From: Parabacteroides sp900760525
GTDB lineage: Bacteria; Bacteroidota; Bacteroidia; Bacteroidales; Tannerellaceae
NCBI RefSeq assembly: GCF_049860805.1
Contig: NZ_CP187555.1
Location: forward strand, 124,001 to 188,000
Direction: 5' to 3'
Length of the DNA stretch: 64,000 nucleotides
A program made the position numbers and the translations under genes. Below the pieces are notes generated by a model that saw nothing but the letters and a program-made list of their open reading frames with translations, ran no database searches and had not been told where the DNA came from. This document shows, piece after piece, positions 26,429 to 35,408 of the stretch; the first letter of the stretch is position 1, and each line of letters opens with the position of its first letter.

Positions 26429-28177
26429 TCAGATTCCCAACGATGCCTTGATCGCTTCGATCTTTTCTTCTCCTGCTTTCTCGGCAGCCGGCAGTTCGTC
26501 GAGGCTCTTCACTTTGGAATGTACTTCGCAATAGAACTTGATTTTCGGCTCCGTACCGGAAGGACGGATGGAGACTTTCGTTCCGTCTTCGGTGAAGTAT
26601 TGCAGGACGTTGGATGTGGTCGGCATATCCAAAGACAAAATTTCGTTTTCTGCATAATCTTTGCCTTTCAGGGAAGCATAGTCGTAGAATAGAGTGACTT
26701 TGGAGCCGGCGATTTCCTGCAACGGATTTTCACGGAAGTGCTTCATCATCGCTTCGATCTCTTCGGCGCCGCTCTTTCCTTTCTTTACAACGGAAATGCC
26801 TTTTTCTTTCGAGAAACCGTACTGCACGTAGATGTTTTGCAATAACTGGTACATCGTGATGCCCTGGTCTTTTGCCCAGGCTGCGATCTCGGCCAGGATG
26901 GCACAAGCCGAAACGGCATCTTTGTCGCGGACGAAATCTTCGCAGAGGAAGCCGTAGCTCTCTTCACCGCCACCGATATAATTCTTCTTGCCTTCGTTCT
27001 TCTTCATGACGTCGGCGATCCATTTGAAACCGGTGTAAACGTCATACACTTCGACACCGTTCTTTTCGGCGATCGTGCGGATCAGTTCGGTTGTAACGAT
27101 CGTCTTGACGATATATTCCTTGCCGTTGATCTTGCCTAATTCTTTCCAGCGGGTGATGAGGTAGTAGACGAACATCAAGGCAGTCTGGTTGCCGTTCAGC
27201 AATACCCATTCGCCTTCGTTGTTTTTGACGGCTGCGCCTACGCGGTCTGCGTCCGGGTCGGAAGCCAGCACCAGTTCGGCATCCGTTTCCTTAGCCTTCT
27301 CGACTGCCAGGGCCAATGCTGCCGGTTCTTCGGGGTTCGGAGAAACGACGGTGGGGAAGTCGCCGCTCACTACGTCCTGTTCGGGAACGTGGATGATGTT
27401 GGTGAAGCCGAATGCTTTCAATGTCGGCGGGATAACCGTCACACCCGTTCCGTGGATCGGCGTGTAGACGATCTTCATATCGTGGTGGCGTGCGATCGCT
27501 TCCGGTGACAGGGAGATCTTTGTCAGGTCGTTGATATATTGTTCGTCGATTTCTTTACCGATGATTTCGATCAGTTCCTTGTTGCCTTTGAATTTGATTT
27601 CGCTGGCATTGCGGATCTTGTTTACTTCGGCAATCGTATTCTTGTCATGCGGAGCGATCATCTGGGCACCATCGTCCCAATAAGCCTTGTATCCGTTGTA
27701 TTCTTTCGGATTGTGCGAAGCGGTCAGGATAATGCCGCTCTGGCATCCCAACTTGCGGATGGTGTACGACATTTCGGGGGTCGGGCGGAGGTCTTCAAAC
27801 AGATAGACCTTGATACCGTTTGCAGAGAAAATGTCAGCAGAGATTTCCGAGAACTTGCGGCTGTTGTTACGGCTGTCATGCCCGATGACAACTTTGATCT
27901 GGTCCAGATCGGCAAATTCCTTTTTCAGATAGTTGGATAAGCCTTGTGTGGCTGCTCCTACCGTGTAGATGTTCATGCGGTTTGAACCTACTCCCATGAT
28001 GCCTCTTAAGCCACCTGTACCGAATTCCAGGTCTTTGTAGAATGATTCGATCAGTTCCGTCGGATCTTCGTTGTCTAACAGAGCCTGCACCTGTGCACGT
28101 GTTTCAGCGTCATAACTTTTAGTAAGCCAGCTTTGTGCCTTGCTTCTTACCATTTCTAACAGTTCCTTGTTTTCCAT
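26429..28177 (-). CDS. phospho-sugar mutase (phosphoglucomutase/phosphomannomutase)
   Basis: A 582-residue alpha-D-phosphohexomutase. The phosphoserine loop is TASHNP at 152-157 (S154), the metal loop DPDADRVG near 309-316, the sugar-selecting loop GGEESYGF near 396-403, and the phosphate-binding RPSGTEPKIK near 543-552. The length matches the PgcA/PGM2-like branch, which includes phosphoglucomutases and phosphopentomutase-like enzymes, so glucose 1-/6-phosphate exchange is most likely but not proven. It is a single-gene unit with a good promoter upstream and a terminator downstream. Confidence 0.92.
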   Translation of the reverse strand: MENKELLEMVRSKAQSWLTKSYDAETRAQVQALLDNEDPTELIESFYKDLEFGTGGLRGIMGVGSNRMNIYTVGAATQGLSNYLKKEFADLDQIKVVIGHDSRNNSRKFSEISADIFSANGIKVYLFEDLRPTPEMSYTIRKLGCQSGIILTASHNPKEYNGYKAYWDDGAQMIAPHDKNTIAEVNKIRNASEIKFKGNKELIEIIGKEIDEQYINDLTKISLSPEAIARHHDMKIVYTPIHGTGVTVIPPTLKAFGFTNIIHVPEQDVVSGDFPTVVSPNPEEPAALALAVEKAKETDAELVLASDPDADRVGAAVKNNEGEWVLLNGNQTALMFVYYLITRWKELGKINGKEYIVKTIVTTELIRTIAEKNGVEVYDVYTGFKWIADVMKKNEGKKNYIGGGEESYGFLCEDFVRDKDAVSACAILAEIAAWAKDQGITMYQLLQNIYVQYGFSKEKGISVVKKGKSGAEEIEAMMKHFRENPLQEIAGSKVTLFYDYASLKGKDYAENEILSLDMPTTSNVLQYFTEDGTKVSIRPSGTEPKIKFYCEVHSKVKSLDELPAAEKAGEEKIEAIKASLGI

Positions 28178-28226
28178 GACCTATATGTCTTGCTTTTAAT
28201 TAAAGAAATCCTGATTTTGAAGTTAA

Positions 28227-28256
28227 CAAAGGTACAAATAAATTGATAATCTCCAA
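28227..28256 (-). promoter_or_regulatory. promoter for the phospho-sugar mutase gene
   Basis: Minus strand -33 TTG (28254-28256) and -7 TACCTTTG (28227-28234) with 19 bp between, leading to the ATG at 28177 after a leader of about 40 bases. Confidence 0.65.
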
Positions 28257-28272
28257 GATTTAGGCTTTTTAT

Positions 28273-29943
28273 TTACCAGATAAAAGGATGCTTGTATTCC
28301 GACTGGTTTCCGGCGGCATCCGTGACGGTCAGTTTGAGGGTGTGTTTCCCGCGTTCGAGCCGTCCTTTATCGAACTTGTAGGTGATGACCGATTTGTTGT
28401 TCATCTCGAACAGGACGTATTGGCCGTCTATCTCTCCGCGGTAGGTTTGCACGCCGCTTAGATTGTCGGACAGGCGGAAAACGAATGCCTGTTTGCTGAT
28501 CCAGGTGTTGGGGGTGACCGGGGTGATCGTCGGCGCTTTGATATCTTGCCCGATCGTGTAGTGGCCCAGTTCCTTGACCGTGCCATCGATCCAGCCGTTC
28601 CGGTAGGAGCCGCCGATCCAGGATTGACGTCCTTTCAAAATGCGGACGATACCGTATTGACGCTTGTTTTCCAATGTGTCGGTCCGCAGGTGCAGGGACA
28701 ACCGGGCCGAGTTGTGAAGTGCCACCGGGCGGTTATGCAGGATGTGCGTGTCTGCCAGTGCCGTGCTGTCTTCTTTTACCGAATAGCGGAAATAGAGATC
28801 GTCATAGAGGTTGCCTCTCGGAATGGTCATGCGGATGCCTTTCGCACCGAACCGGTTGTCTGCTGCCCAGTGAAACAGCTCTGTACCTTCGGTTTCAACC
28901 TTCGGGATCTCCTGCTCTTTCCCTTCTATCCAAACGGACAGTTTAGTGGTGTTGCCGAATGCATCGGCGAGCGTATATGTGAGGTGATATGTTTTCTCTT
29001 CCTCTATACGGATGATTCCCCGGTTGGCGCTTTCACTGAAACGTAGGCGGTTACCCGGTTCGACGAAGCTGCGCATATAGAAGGAACGGCGCTCTTTCCA
29101 TTCTTCATAATCGACGTAGCTGTTCAGGTAGCGGGTTTCGTCGAAGGCAAAACGGTCCAGGTTGCTATGGTAGATGGTCTGGCTGTCGAGGCGGAGGGTA
29201 ATGTCTTTCACGCCGTAGATGTTGGTCGTGTTATCCATATAATCGTAGGCTTTGACCGCCAGGCCGATCTCTCCCCAGGCTTCGATCTTGCCAGTGAGGG
29301 TTTGTTTGCCGTTTTTAGCCGTGACCGGTTTAAGCTCCAGCTTACGGCTGCTGCCGTTGACGACTCCTTTGCCTTGTTGCGGACAGATCAGTATTCCCTG
29401 TATTTTCGGTGCGCGGGTATCGGTTATCTTCTCTTTGAAATATTCGATCGGGTCGAGTACCTCTTCGCTTTCCGTATCGCGCACTTCAAAATGGAGATGC
29501 GGACCTCCCGAACTTCCGGTGTTTCCGCTGTAGGCGACAATTTCTCCTTTTTTGACCGGGAGTTGGTCCGGGGTGGGGAACAGGTTCACGTTGAAGCTTT
29601 CCTGTTCGTATTGCTGTGCCTTGAGGTACCGGGCGATGGACGGGGCGAATCGTTGCAAATGGCCGTAGACGGTCGTTGTCCCGTCAGGATGTGTCAGGTA
29701 GAGGCCGTTTCCGTACCCCCACGGGCTGACGGATATGCGCGACACATATCCGTCCTGCACGGCATGAACGGGCTTTCCTTCGGTTCCTTGTGTCTTAAAG
29801 TCTATCCCGGAATGAAAATGATTGTTGCGCAATTCCCCGAAGTTACCGCTCAACAAAATCGGGAAATCGAATGGCTGGCGGAGTTGTTGGGCGCTTATTG
29901 TCTGTATGCAAAAAAGCAGTAGGGTGATGTATAGTTTGTACAT
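28273..29943 (-). CDS. exported M23 family metallopeptidase
   Basis: A 556-residue protein with a signal peptide (residues 1-18). The LytM/M23 endopeptidase domain is N-terminal: H44 and D48 in HSGID, and H149/H151 in GPHLHFEVRD, are the zinc and catalytic residues, all present. Residues about 200-556 hold beta-rich segments with Ig-like character (KQAFVFRLSDNLSGVQTY, LKLTVTDAAGNQ near the end). It likely cuts peptide cross-links of peptidoglycan in the periplasm or is bound at the surface. It lies 35 bases after the nuclease/phosphatase gene but has its own -7 box in that gap... that is, at its 5' side. Confidence 0.9.
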   Translation of the reverse strand: MYKLYITLLLFCIQTISAQQLRQPFDFPILLSGNFGELRNNHFHSGIDFKTQGTEGKPVHAVQDGYVSRISVSPWGYGNGLYLTHPDGTTTVYGHLQRFAPSIARYLKAQQYEQESFNVNLFPTPDQLPVKKGEIVAYSGNTGSSGGPHLHFEVRDTESEEVLDPIEYFKEKITDTRAPKIQGILICPQQGKGVVNGSSRKLELKPVTAKNGKQTLTGKIEAWGEIGLAVKAYDYMDNTTNIYGVKDITLRLDSQTIYHSNLDRFAFDETRYLNSYVDYEEWKERRSFYMRSFVEPGNRLRFSESANRGIIRIEEEKTYHLTYTLADAFGNTTKLSVWIEGKEQEIPKVETEGTELFHWAADNRFGAKGIRMTIPRGNLYDDLYFRYSVKEDSTALADTHILHNRPVALHNSARLSLHLRTDTLENKRQYGIVRILKGRQSWIGGSYRNGWIDGTVKELGHYTIGQDIKAPTITPVTPNTWISKQAFVFRLSDNLSGVQTYRGEIDGQYVLFEMNNKSVITYKFDKGRLERGKHTLKLTVTDAAGNQSEYKHPFIW

Positions 29944-29965
29944 ATTATATGTGTATTTAGAGAAA

Positions 29966-29973
29966 CAAAAGTA
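29966..29973 (-). promoter_or_regulatory. -7 box for the M23 peptidase gene
   Basis: Minus strand TACTTTTG, exact TAnnTTTG, in the short gap between the nuclease/phosphatase stop (29979) and the M23 ATG (29943). No clear -33 element, so it may supplement read-through from upstream. Confidence 0.4.
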
Positions 29974-29978
29974 ATCAT

Positions 29979-31052
29979 TTATTTTAATAGTAGAAAGTCG
30001 ACGATCAAAGGGAGATGGTCGCTGTAACCGCCTTCGTATTTGAAACCGTAGTAGGTGCGGAAAGGGCGTTCACCACGCCAGGTTTTATCTTTTGTAAGCA
30101 GAAATGACGGAGAAAAGATACGGGCGCTTCCTGGGATGACCTGCATCCGTGAGGTGGTGTCGGTGAGGGAGGAAGAGAGGATAATTTGATCTAACTGGCT
30201 CCATTCTCCTTGATACTTATGGCTTCCAGGAAGAGTTGACCGGTTCTTGGCAAACAGATTGTATAGATGGAGAGACGGATAGGCATCCGTCCGAGGTTTC
30301 ATAGGCATGGAGCCTGAAACGGACAGGCATGGAATTGGAAACGGATGGGCATTCAATATTTCCCGGATGCTCGCGTCGTTCGGCGTATCATTGAAATCTC
30401 CCATAATCAGGATGTGTGAGGCAGGGCGGAGGGTGTAGATCGAGTCGCATAATGTACGCAGGGTGTGTGCCGCGTCCAAGCGATCCGGTTCGCTTTCTTT
30501 TTCCCCTCCGTAACGGGAAGGAAAGTGGCAGACAAAAACATCGAGCCGGTCTCCGGTAATTACATCTCCCCATACATGCAGAATGTTGCGGGTATGTTTA
30601 TGCCGGTTGTGGGTAAAGCGGACCGGGTGCTCTGTGTGGCCTTGGTAACGGAACTTGTCCCGTTGGAAGAGTAGTGCCACATTGATGCCGCGCGTGTCTT
30701 GTCCGTGCGTCATGCAATAACAGTAATGCTGCCGGCGGAGCGGGGTGAAGTTCAGGAGCTGGATAAGAGCGGAGTCGTTTTCGACTTCGCAAAGCCCGAT
30801 CAAGGCCGGAGTGCTCCATTCTCCCGCTGCCGTAATGACTTTTGCCAGTTGCTGTAATTTATGGTAAAATCGGCCGTGCGTCCAGTGGTGGTTGCCGGAA
30901 GGGAGGAAATCGTTGTCCGCAGTAAGTGGATCGTCTTCCGTGTCGAACAGGTTCTCGACGTTGTAACTCATAACCCGGAAGTCTGTTTGTCCTTGTGAAG
31001 GCAAAGAAAACAATGTCAGTATAAAAAACGTCATAGTTAAGATTCTGGTCAT
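29979..31052 (-). CDS. exported endonuclease/exonuclease/phosphatase family protein
   Basis: A 357-residue protein with a signal peptide (about 1-21, cut near SQGQT). Catalytic landmarks of the EEP fold are present in order: MSYNVEN (about 28-34) with the asparagine, LCEVEN (about 87-92) with the metal-binding glutamate, MGDFND (about 216-221) and the terminal SDHLPL (about 344-349) with the Asp-His pair. The family includes DNases, sphingomyelinases and inositol phosphatases; secretion favours an extracytoplasmic nuclease or phosphatase, but the substrate is open. It starts 7 bases after the lipoprotein gene stop, so the two form an operon. Confidence 0.88.
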   Translation of the reverse strand: MTRILTMTFFILTLFSLPSQGQTDFRVMSYNVENLFDTEDDPLTADNDFLPSGNHHWTHGRFYHKLQQLAKVITAAGEWSTPALIGLCEVENDSALIQLLNFTPLRRQHYCYCMTHGQDTRGINVALLFQRDKFRYQGHTEHPVRFTHNRHKHTRNILHVWGDVITGDRLDVFVCHFPSRYGGEKESEPDRLDAAHTLRTLCDSIYTLRPASHILIMGDFNDTPNDASIREILNAHPFPIPCLSVSGSMPMKPRTDAYPSLHLYNLFAKNRSTLPGSHKYQGEWSQLDQIILSSSLTDTTSRMQVIPGSARIFSPSFLLTKDKTWRGERPFRTYYGFKYEGGYSDHLPLIVDFLLLK

Positions 31053-31058
31053 ATCGTT

Positions 31059-32522
31059 TTATTTTGTTTCATCTTCTTTCGGTACGAATTCGTAGGCTCC
31101 TATATCGGGACCGTCGTTCGTAAGGCGGTTCACGCCGTAGCGGTCTACCGGATATTGTTGCGTAATGAAGATATCGGCTTTTCCCACTCCTAAAGTCGTA
31201 GCCGAATCCGGACGGAAATCGAAGCGGTATTTATTCTTCTCACCTCCCTTTAACCTATAGGACGGGCTGGCGTTTGTGAACAATACTTCTTTGAAGTGGT
31301 CGTTGTTGCTGCCATTCGTTTTAATCACACAATGGTTGAACTGGTATTCGAATGATGCCGTACCGTCGATGGATAAATTCAGTTCTCCTTTATACTCTTC
31401 CTTACCGGCATCGAAACTACCGTCGATAATACAGTTGTCGAATGTCACTTCGAGCGGGTAGGCCTCTTTGTTCGCGTTGTTTGCCATCGTGAGGCAAGAC
31501 GTATTCCGTTTTTCCAATGTCATGAAGTTTGCAAGTGTGCAATGGATGAAACGGTATTCGCCGCCAATCAGTACGACGACGCCTCCTCCGGCATTCGTCA
31601 GCTCCGTGTTGGTCACTTCTATATTGCAGTTGAGCGCGAAGAAGAGGTTTTCTCCCATATTCGTGATCTGGGAATTGCTTAACTTCAGTTTGGATTCGTC
31701 CGGAGACGACTTTTCGAATGTCAGCCCCGTTTTCCCATTCCGTACGATTATATTGTCCATTATATTATTGTAGCTTTCCGGACGGAAGAAAATACCTCCC
31801 CACTGCGAAGGTGTCCGGTCGTAGGGGAGGACGTCGTTCAGGATGAAATCCAGGCGGTCTCCGCGGAAGACGATCGGTTTTTCGCGCGTTCCTTTAGCCA
31901 GCAATGTCCCATATGTGATAATCTTAGCGGTGTCGTGCATATAGAATGTTACGCCCGGGTCGATGTTGAGCGTGATATTTGGAGAGATAACCAGGCTGTC
32001 ATATATAAGGTAGGGACGCTCGGCTGTAAAATGCGTGTCCTGTGTCAGGATCAGCCCGTTTTTATACAGGTTTACATTCTGCCCGTATGCTTCGAGGCGG
32101 ACGGACTGCTTGATACCGTTTGTCGTAAAGATCACGGAGTCGTCTACCAGTAACGGTTGGTTGGCTGCATTCGGATTGACCGTAACTTCCACAAATACAT
32201 ATAGACTGTCGTTTGCTTGTATTCTTACATCCTGGAAATGGTCGCCTTTACGTCCGTCCACGTTGATGCGGAAACCAGTCTCTTCACCGCTTGCCAGCAT
32301 GATCTCGCTGATCAGCAGAGGCTGGTCGTTGCGGTTGTAGATCATGAACTCTTTGGTTGCGGAGCCTATTGTGGTGAATACCGTATCGAAAGAAAGGGTG
32401 TCGACCGAGAAGCTCAGCCGATGGTTGGGGTTACTCGAATAGTTCTCGTCCAGCCCGTCGCACGACAACAGGTTGAGCACTATAAAGAATAATATGAGTA
32501 ACGGAGCGGCTAATTTTTTCAT
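31059..32522 (-). CDS. lipoprotein with predicted right-handed beta-helix
   Basis: A 487-residue lipoprotein of a type common in Bacteroidales but without a known function. The start at 32522 (MKKLAAPLLILFFIVL) gives a clean signal peptide with lipobox NLLSC (C21); 14 codons further upstream are open but not needed. Residues about 35-150 look like an Ig-like domain (FSVDTLSFDTVFTTIGSATK). Residues about 180-400 contain repeating short strands (GGIFFRPES, NNIMDNIIVRNGKTG, LKLSNSQITNMGENLFF, NIEVTNTEL) typical of a parallel beta-helix. The C-terminal end has GPDIGAYEF, seen in many such proteins. Likely at the outer membrane; the carbohydrate or other ligand is unknown. Confidence 0.82.
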   Translation of the reverse strand: MKKLAAPLLILFFIVLNLLSCDGLDENYSSNPNHRLSFSVDTLSFDTVFTTIGSATKEFMIYNRNDQPLLISEIMLASGEETGFRINVDGRKGDHFQDVRIQANDSLYVFVEVTVNPNAANQPLLVDDSVIFTTNGIKQSVRLEAYGQNVNLYKNGLILTQDTHFTAERPYLIYDSLVISPNITLNIDPGVTFYMHDTAKIITYGTLLAKGTREKPIVFRGDRLDFILNDVLPYDRTPSQWGGIFFRPESYNNIMDNIIVRNGKTGLTFEKSSPDESKLKLSNSQITNMGENLFFALNCNIEVTNTELTNAGGGVVVLIGGEYRFIHCTLANFMTLEKRNTSCLTMANNANKEAYPLEVTFDNCIIDGSFDAGKEEYKGELNLSIDGTASFEYQFNHCVIKTNGSNNDHFKEVLFTNASPSYRLKGGEKNKYRFDFRPDSATTLGVGKADIFITQQYPVDRYGVNRLTNDGPDIGAYEFVPKEDETK

Positions 32523-32620
32523 TTCATTAATTATTAATAGTCCAGGTAAATTGTTATTTACCATATAATGTCAATAAGAAAACAAATTTATTATAAATAA
32601 GTTTTCGGGCATTAACATAA

Positions 32621-32661
32621 AAAAAGAGGAAAAACATCCGTTGAATGTTAATCCTCTTTTT
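32621..32661 (-). terminator. bidirectional terminator hairpin after pepD
   Basis: Perfect 10-bp stem AAAAAGAGGA (32621-32630) and TCCTCTTTTT (32652-32661). The minus strand ends in a T run, placing it as the pepD terminator, 21 bases past its stop codon. The plus strand also ends in T, so it could work both ways. Confidence 0.8.
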
Positions 32662-32681
32662 ATAACGAGAAATGTATCGTT

Positions 32682-34139
32682 TTATTTTGCAGGGATGCTC
32701 TTTAATAGTTCGAGTAAGTGAGACCACCACAATCCAACGGTATCAATCTGTATGCGTTCGTTGGGAGAATGGACGTCCCGAAGCGTCGGTCCGAATGAAA
32801 TCATATCCAGATTCGGATATTTCTCAAGGAACAAGCCGCATTCCAGTCCTGCATGGATCGCCATTATTTTGGCATCTTTGTTAAACAAACGTTTATAGGT
32901 TTCTTGTGCCACTTTCAGGATCTTTGAATCCGGGTTAGGCGCCCAACCGGGATAGCCGTCGCCGTGGGTTACCTGTGCACCGGCTAACTTGAAAACAGAT
33001 GCGACCTGGTTGGCAATCATGTTCTTGCAGGACTCGATGGAGCTGCGCTGGCTTGTGCCGACAATGATTGTGTTGTCATCTCCCATCTTGACAGAAGCCA
33101 GGTTGGTAGAGGTTTCCACCAGTCCTTCGATGTCATGGCTCATGCCGATCACACCATGTGGGCAGGCATGTAAAGCCAAAATCAGTTTTTCTGCATCATA
33201 GTCGCTGATATATTTGTCCGGACGGTCGGTCGAAGCCATTGTGATCTGTACGTTCGGGTCTACATGTTTCAGTTCGTTTTCGATATCTGCCGTGAAATGG
33301 TTCAGCAGAATGCGGGCTGCTTCCTTTTCTTCCGGGTACAGGCCGATGGTCGCTTGCGCTTCACGGGCGATAGCGTTGCGGAGGTTGCCGCCGTGGATGA
33401 AGCAAAGGTTGAAATCTGCTTGGTTTTTCAGTAGGTACAGGTAGCGCACCAGGATTTTGTTGGCATTGCCCAGCCCTTTGTGTATTTCGCCACCGGAATG
33501 TCCGCCGTTCAAGCCTTTCACTTCGATTTTGAAGTATTGCATGTTCGGATTGGTATCACGTGATTCGTAATGGAACACCGCTTGCGTATCTTTACCACCT
33601 GCGCATCCCATAAAGATTTCACCTTCGTCTTCGCTATCGAGGTTTAGCAGGATATCGCCTGTCATGAATCCTTTTTCGAGTGCTTTGGCTCCGGTCAGTC
33701 CGGTTTCTTCGTCTACGGTGAAAAGGCATTCGATCGGTCCGTGCTCTATATCGTCGGAAGCGAGGATTGCCAGTTCGGCGGCAACACCGATGCCATTGTC
33801 GGCCCCCAGAGTCGTACCGTTGGCATGAAGCCAGTTGCCGTCGACGATTGTTTCGATCGGATCGTTGTCGAAATCATGTGCGGTTCCGTTATTCTTTTCG
33901 CACACCATATCCATGTGGGATTGCAGAATCACTGTCGGCAGGTTTTCTTTGCCGGGAGTAGCCGGTTTAGACATCAGAATGTTGCCTACGGCATCTTTTT
34001 TGATAGCTATTTTATACTGTTTAGCGAATGATTCAAGGAACTCGATCATTTTTCCTTCCTTCTTTGAAGGGCGGGGCACTTGTGTTACCTGGTGGAAGAA
34101 CTTCCAAACGATTTCAGGTTTTAAATCAGTAATCTTCAT
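32682..34139 (-). CDS. pepD: aminoacyl-histidine dipeptidase (M20 family)
   Basis: A 485-residue cytoplasmic dizinc dipeptidase of the PepD/carnosinase type. Metal and catalytic residues: H75 and D77 in QSHMDMV, D114 in LGADNGIG, E144/E145 in VDEETG, and the NLDSEDEG stretch near 172-179; a C-terminal histidine in AIHAGLECG (about 425-433). The domain between about 205 and 400 is the lid/dimerisation insert. It cleaves Xaa-His and other dipeptides for amino acid use. It is a single gene with terminator and no signal peptide. Confidence 0.94.
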   Translation of the reverse strand: MKITDLKPEIVWKFFHQVTQVPRPSKKEGKMIEFLESFAKQYKIAIKKDAVGNILMSKPATPGKENLPTVILQSHMDMVCEKNNGTAHDFDNDPIETIVDGNWLHANGTTLGADNGIGVAAELAILASDDIEHGPIECLFTVDEETGLTGAKALEKGFMTGDILLNLDSEDEGEIFMGCAGGKDTQAVFHYESRDTNPNMQYFKIEVKGLNGGHSGGEIHKGLGNANKILVRYLYLLKNQADFNLCFIHGGNLRNAIAREAQATIGLYPEEKEAARILLNHFTADIENELKHVDPNVQITMASTDRPDKYISDYDAEKLILALHACPHGVIGMSHDIEGLVETSTNLASVKMGDDNTIIVGTSQRSSIESCKNMIANQVASVFKLAGAQVTHGDGYPGWAPNPDSKILKVAQETYKRLFNKDAKIMAIHAGLECGLFLEKYPNLDMISFGPTLRDVHSPNERIQIDTVGLWWSHLLELLKSIPAK

Positions 34140-34258
34140 AATGTTACAATATATTATAGATGTTACTCTATAGTTAATAATACCATTGCAAACAGGGGGT
34201 TGTATGAAAAAAAGTACAATTAAATATCAAAAACATACTTTCTAATCACTTAAACTCT

Positions 34259-34280
34259 TATATTTGCGTCCACAAATATA
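34259..34280. promoter_or_regulatory. face-to-face -7 boxes between pepD and the mini membrane protein
   Basis: Plus strand TATATTTG (34259-34266) and minus strand TATATTTG (34273-34280) face each other across 6 bp, giving the palindrome TATATTTG-cgtcca-CAAATATA. The plus box suits the gene at 34287; the minus box could serve pepD with a leader of about 125 bases. It could equally be a hairpin in one leader. Confidence 0.45.
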
Positions 34281-34286
34281 GAGAAA

Positions 34287-34505
34287 ATGCTTACAACGTT
34301 ATTGATTACCGTCATAATTCTTTTTATTTGTGTTGTGTTGCTCAGTGTAAAAGTTCTTTTTAAAAAGGGAGGGAAGTTTCCTAATACACACATTGAAGGC
34401 AATGCGGCACTAAGGGATAAAGGTATATGCTGTGCTAAAACTCAGGATAAGCGGGATGGCAAGCAGAAGAATCTGTATGATAAAATAAAGGAAATAGAAG
34501 AATAA
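34287..34505 (+). CDS. small single-pass membrane protein, unrecognised
   Basis: 72 residues. Residues 3-24 form one hydrophobic helix, followed by Lys-rich KVLFKKGGK, giving an expected cytoplasmic tail of about 45 charged residues with two cysteines (CC at about 48-49). There is a -7 box 20 bases upstream and a Skp/OmpH gene 28 bases downstream, so it is probably expressed with it. Size, placement and a clean membrane segment support a real gene; I do not recognise a family. Role unknown. Confidence 0.72.
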   Translation: MLTTLLITVIILFICVVLLSVKVLFKKGGKFPNTHIEGNAALRDKGICCAKTQDKRDGKQKNLYDKIKEIEE

Positions 34506-34533
34506 AATAAAATAAAGATTTAATTTACACTTT

Positions 34534-35136
34534 ATGAAGAACATTAACTACGTTATTAATGGTGTGCTCGCGGTGGCTGTCATAATCTTGTTTGTTATGC
34601 AGTTTTCCAGTAAAAAAGAATCCACGGTGGCTCCGGCTTTCACAACAGAAGGAGATTCTACTAATTTGCTTCCTGTAGCTTATGTGAATGTGGACTCTCT
34701 TTTATCGAATTACAATTATTCGAAAGATTTGAATGAACGTATCCTCAAGATGCAGGAAGATTATCGTTTAGATATGACCCAACGGTCAAATGCCTTACGG
34801 ACAGAATTGAATGATTTCCAACGTAAATATGAAGCCAATGCTTTTCTTACCGCCGAAAGAGCGCAGCAGGAAGGAAACCGTTTGCAGAAAAAGCAGGAGG
34901 AACTTCAGAACTATGCCGCTAAGAAAGAACAAGAACTGGCTGCCAAGCAGATGGAACTGAACGGACAGCTTCGCGATACGATCGTTGCCCAGTTGACGAC
35001 TTTTAACCAGGCAAAAGGTTATCAGATCATTTTCAGTAATACGATGGGCGACAATATCCTATTGTCAAATCCGGCATACGATATCACTGCCGAGTTTCTC
35101 GAAGTGTTGAATAAGAACTACTCTTCCAGCAAATAA
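34534..35136 (+). CDS. OmpH/Skp family periplasmic chaperone-like protein
   Basis: A 200-residue protein. N-terminal hydrophobic stretch (about 7-24) acts as a signal anchor or signal peptide with no clear cut site. The body fits the OmpH/Skp family: VAYVNVDSLLSNYNY (about 49-63), a long coiled coil (about 70-150, QRKYEANAFLTAERAQQEGNR and the following Gln/Lys/Glu-rich region) and a closing beta strand near YQIIFSNTMGDNILLS. Skp-like proteins hold unfolded outer-membrane proteins in the periplasm. A strong terminator follows, closing this two-gene unit. Confidence 0.9.
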   Translation: MKNINYVINGVLAVAVIILFVMQFSSKKESTVAPAFTTEGDSTNLLPVAYVNVDSLLSNYNYSKDLNERILKMQEDYRLDMTQRSNALRTELNDFQRKYEANAFLTAERAQQEGNRLQKKQEELQNYAAKKEQELAAKQMELNGQLRDTIVAQLTTFNQAKGYQIIFSNTMGDNILLSNPAYDITAEFLEVLNKNYSSSK

Positions 35137-35164
35137 AGAATTAAAATACAAAATGAAAAATAGG

Positions 35165-35200
35165 GGCTGCCCGGCTAAAGGTCGAGGGCAGCCTTTTTTT
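35165..35200 (+). terminator. intrinsic terminator after the OmpH gene
   Basis: Stem GGCTGCCC (35165-35172) pairs with GGGCAGCC (35186-35193), followed by seven T. It lies about 30 bases past the OmpH stop codon. Confidence 0.88.
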
Positions 35201-35327
35201 GTTTTTGAATGTTTTTGCTGACATGTCTGACATTGTGACAAATTGGAAAAATCGGATTAAAGGCCGGGATTGGCATATAAGAAATTTACAAAAGCATGAG
35301 GTTTTTAGCGCGCTTAACCTGGCAGAA

Positions 35328-35358
35328 TTGTTTGAGTGAGAAAATAATACTACCTTTG
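35328..35358 (+). promoter_or_regulatory. promoter for the NigD-like lipoprotein gene
   Basis: -33 TTG (35328-35330) and -7 TACCTTTG (35351-35358) with 20 bp between; another TTTG at 35331 is possible at a shorter distance. Leader to the ATG at 35409 is about 45 bases. Confidence 0.6.
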
Positions 35359-35408
35359 TGCGTTTCTTTCATCTGTAGAGTGAGATAAATACGATTCCAA
35401 ATTTGTAT

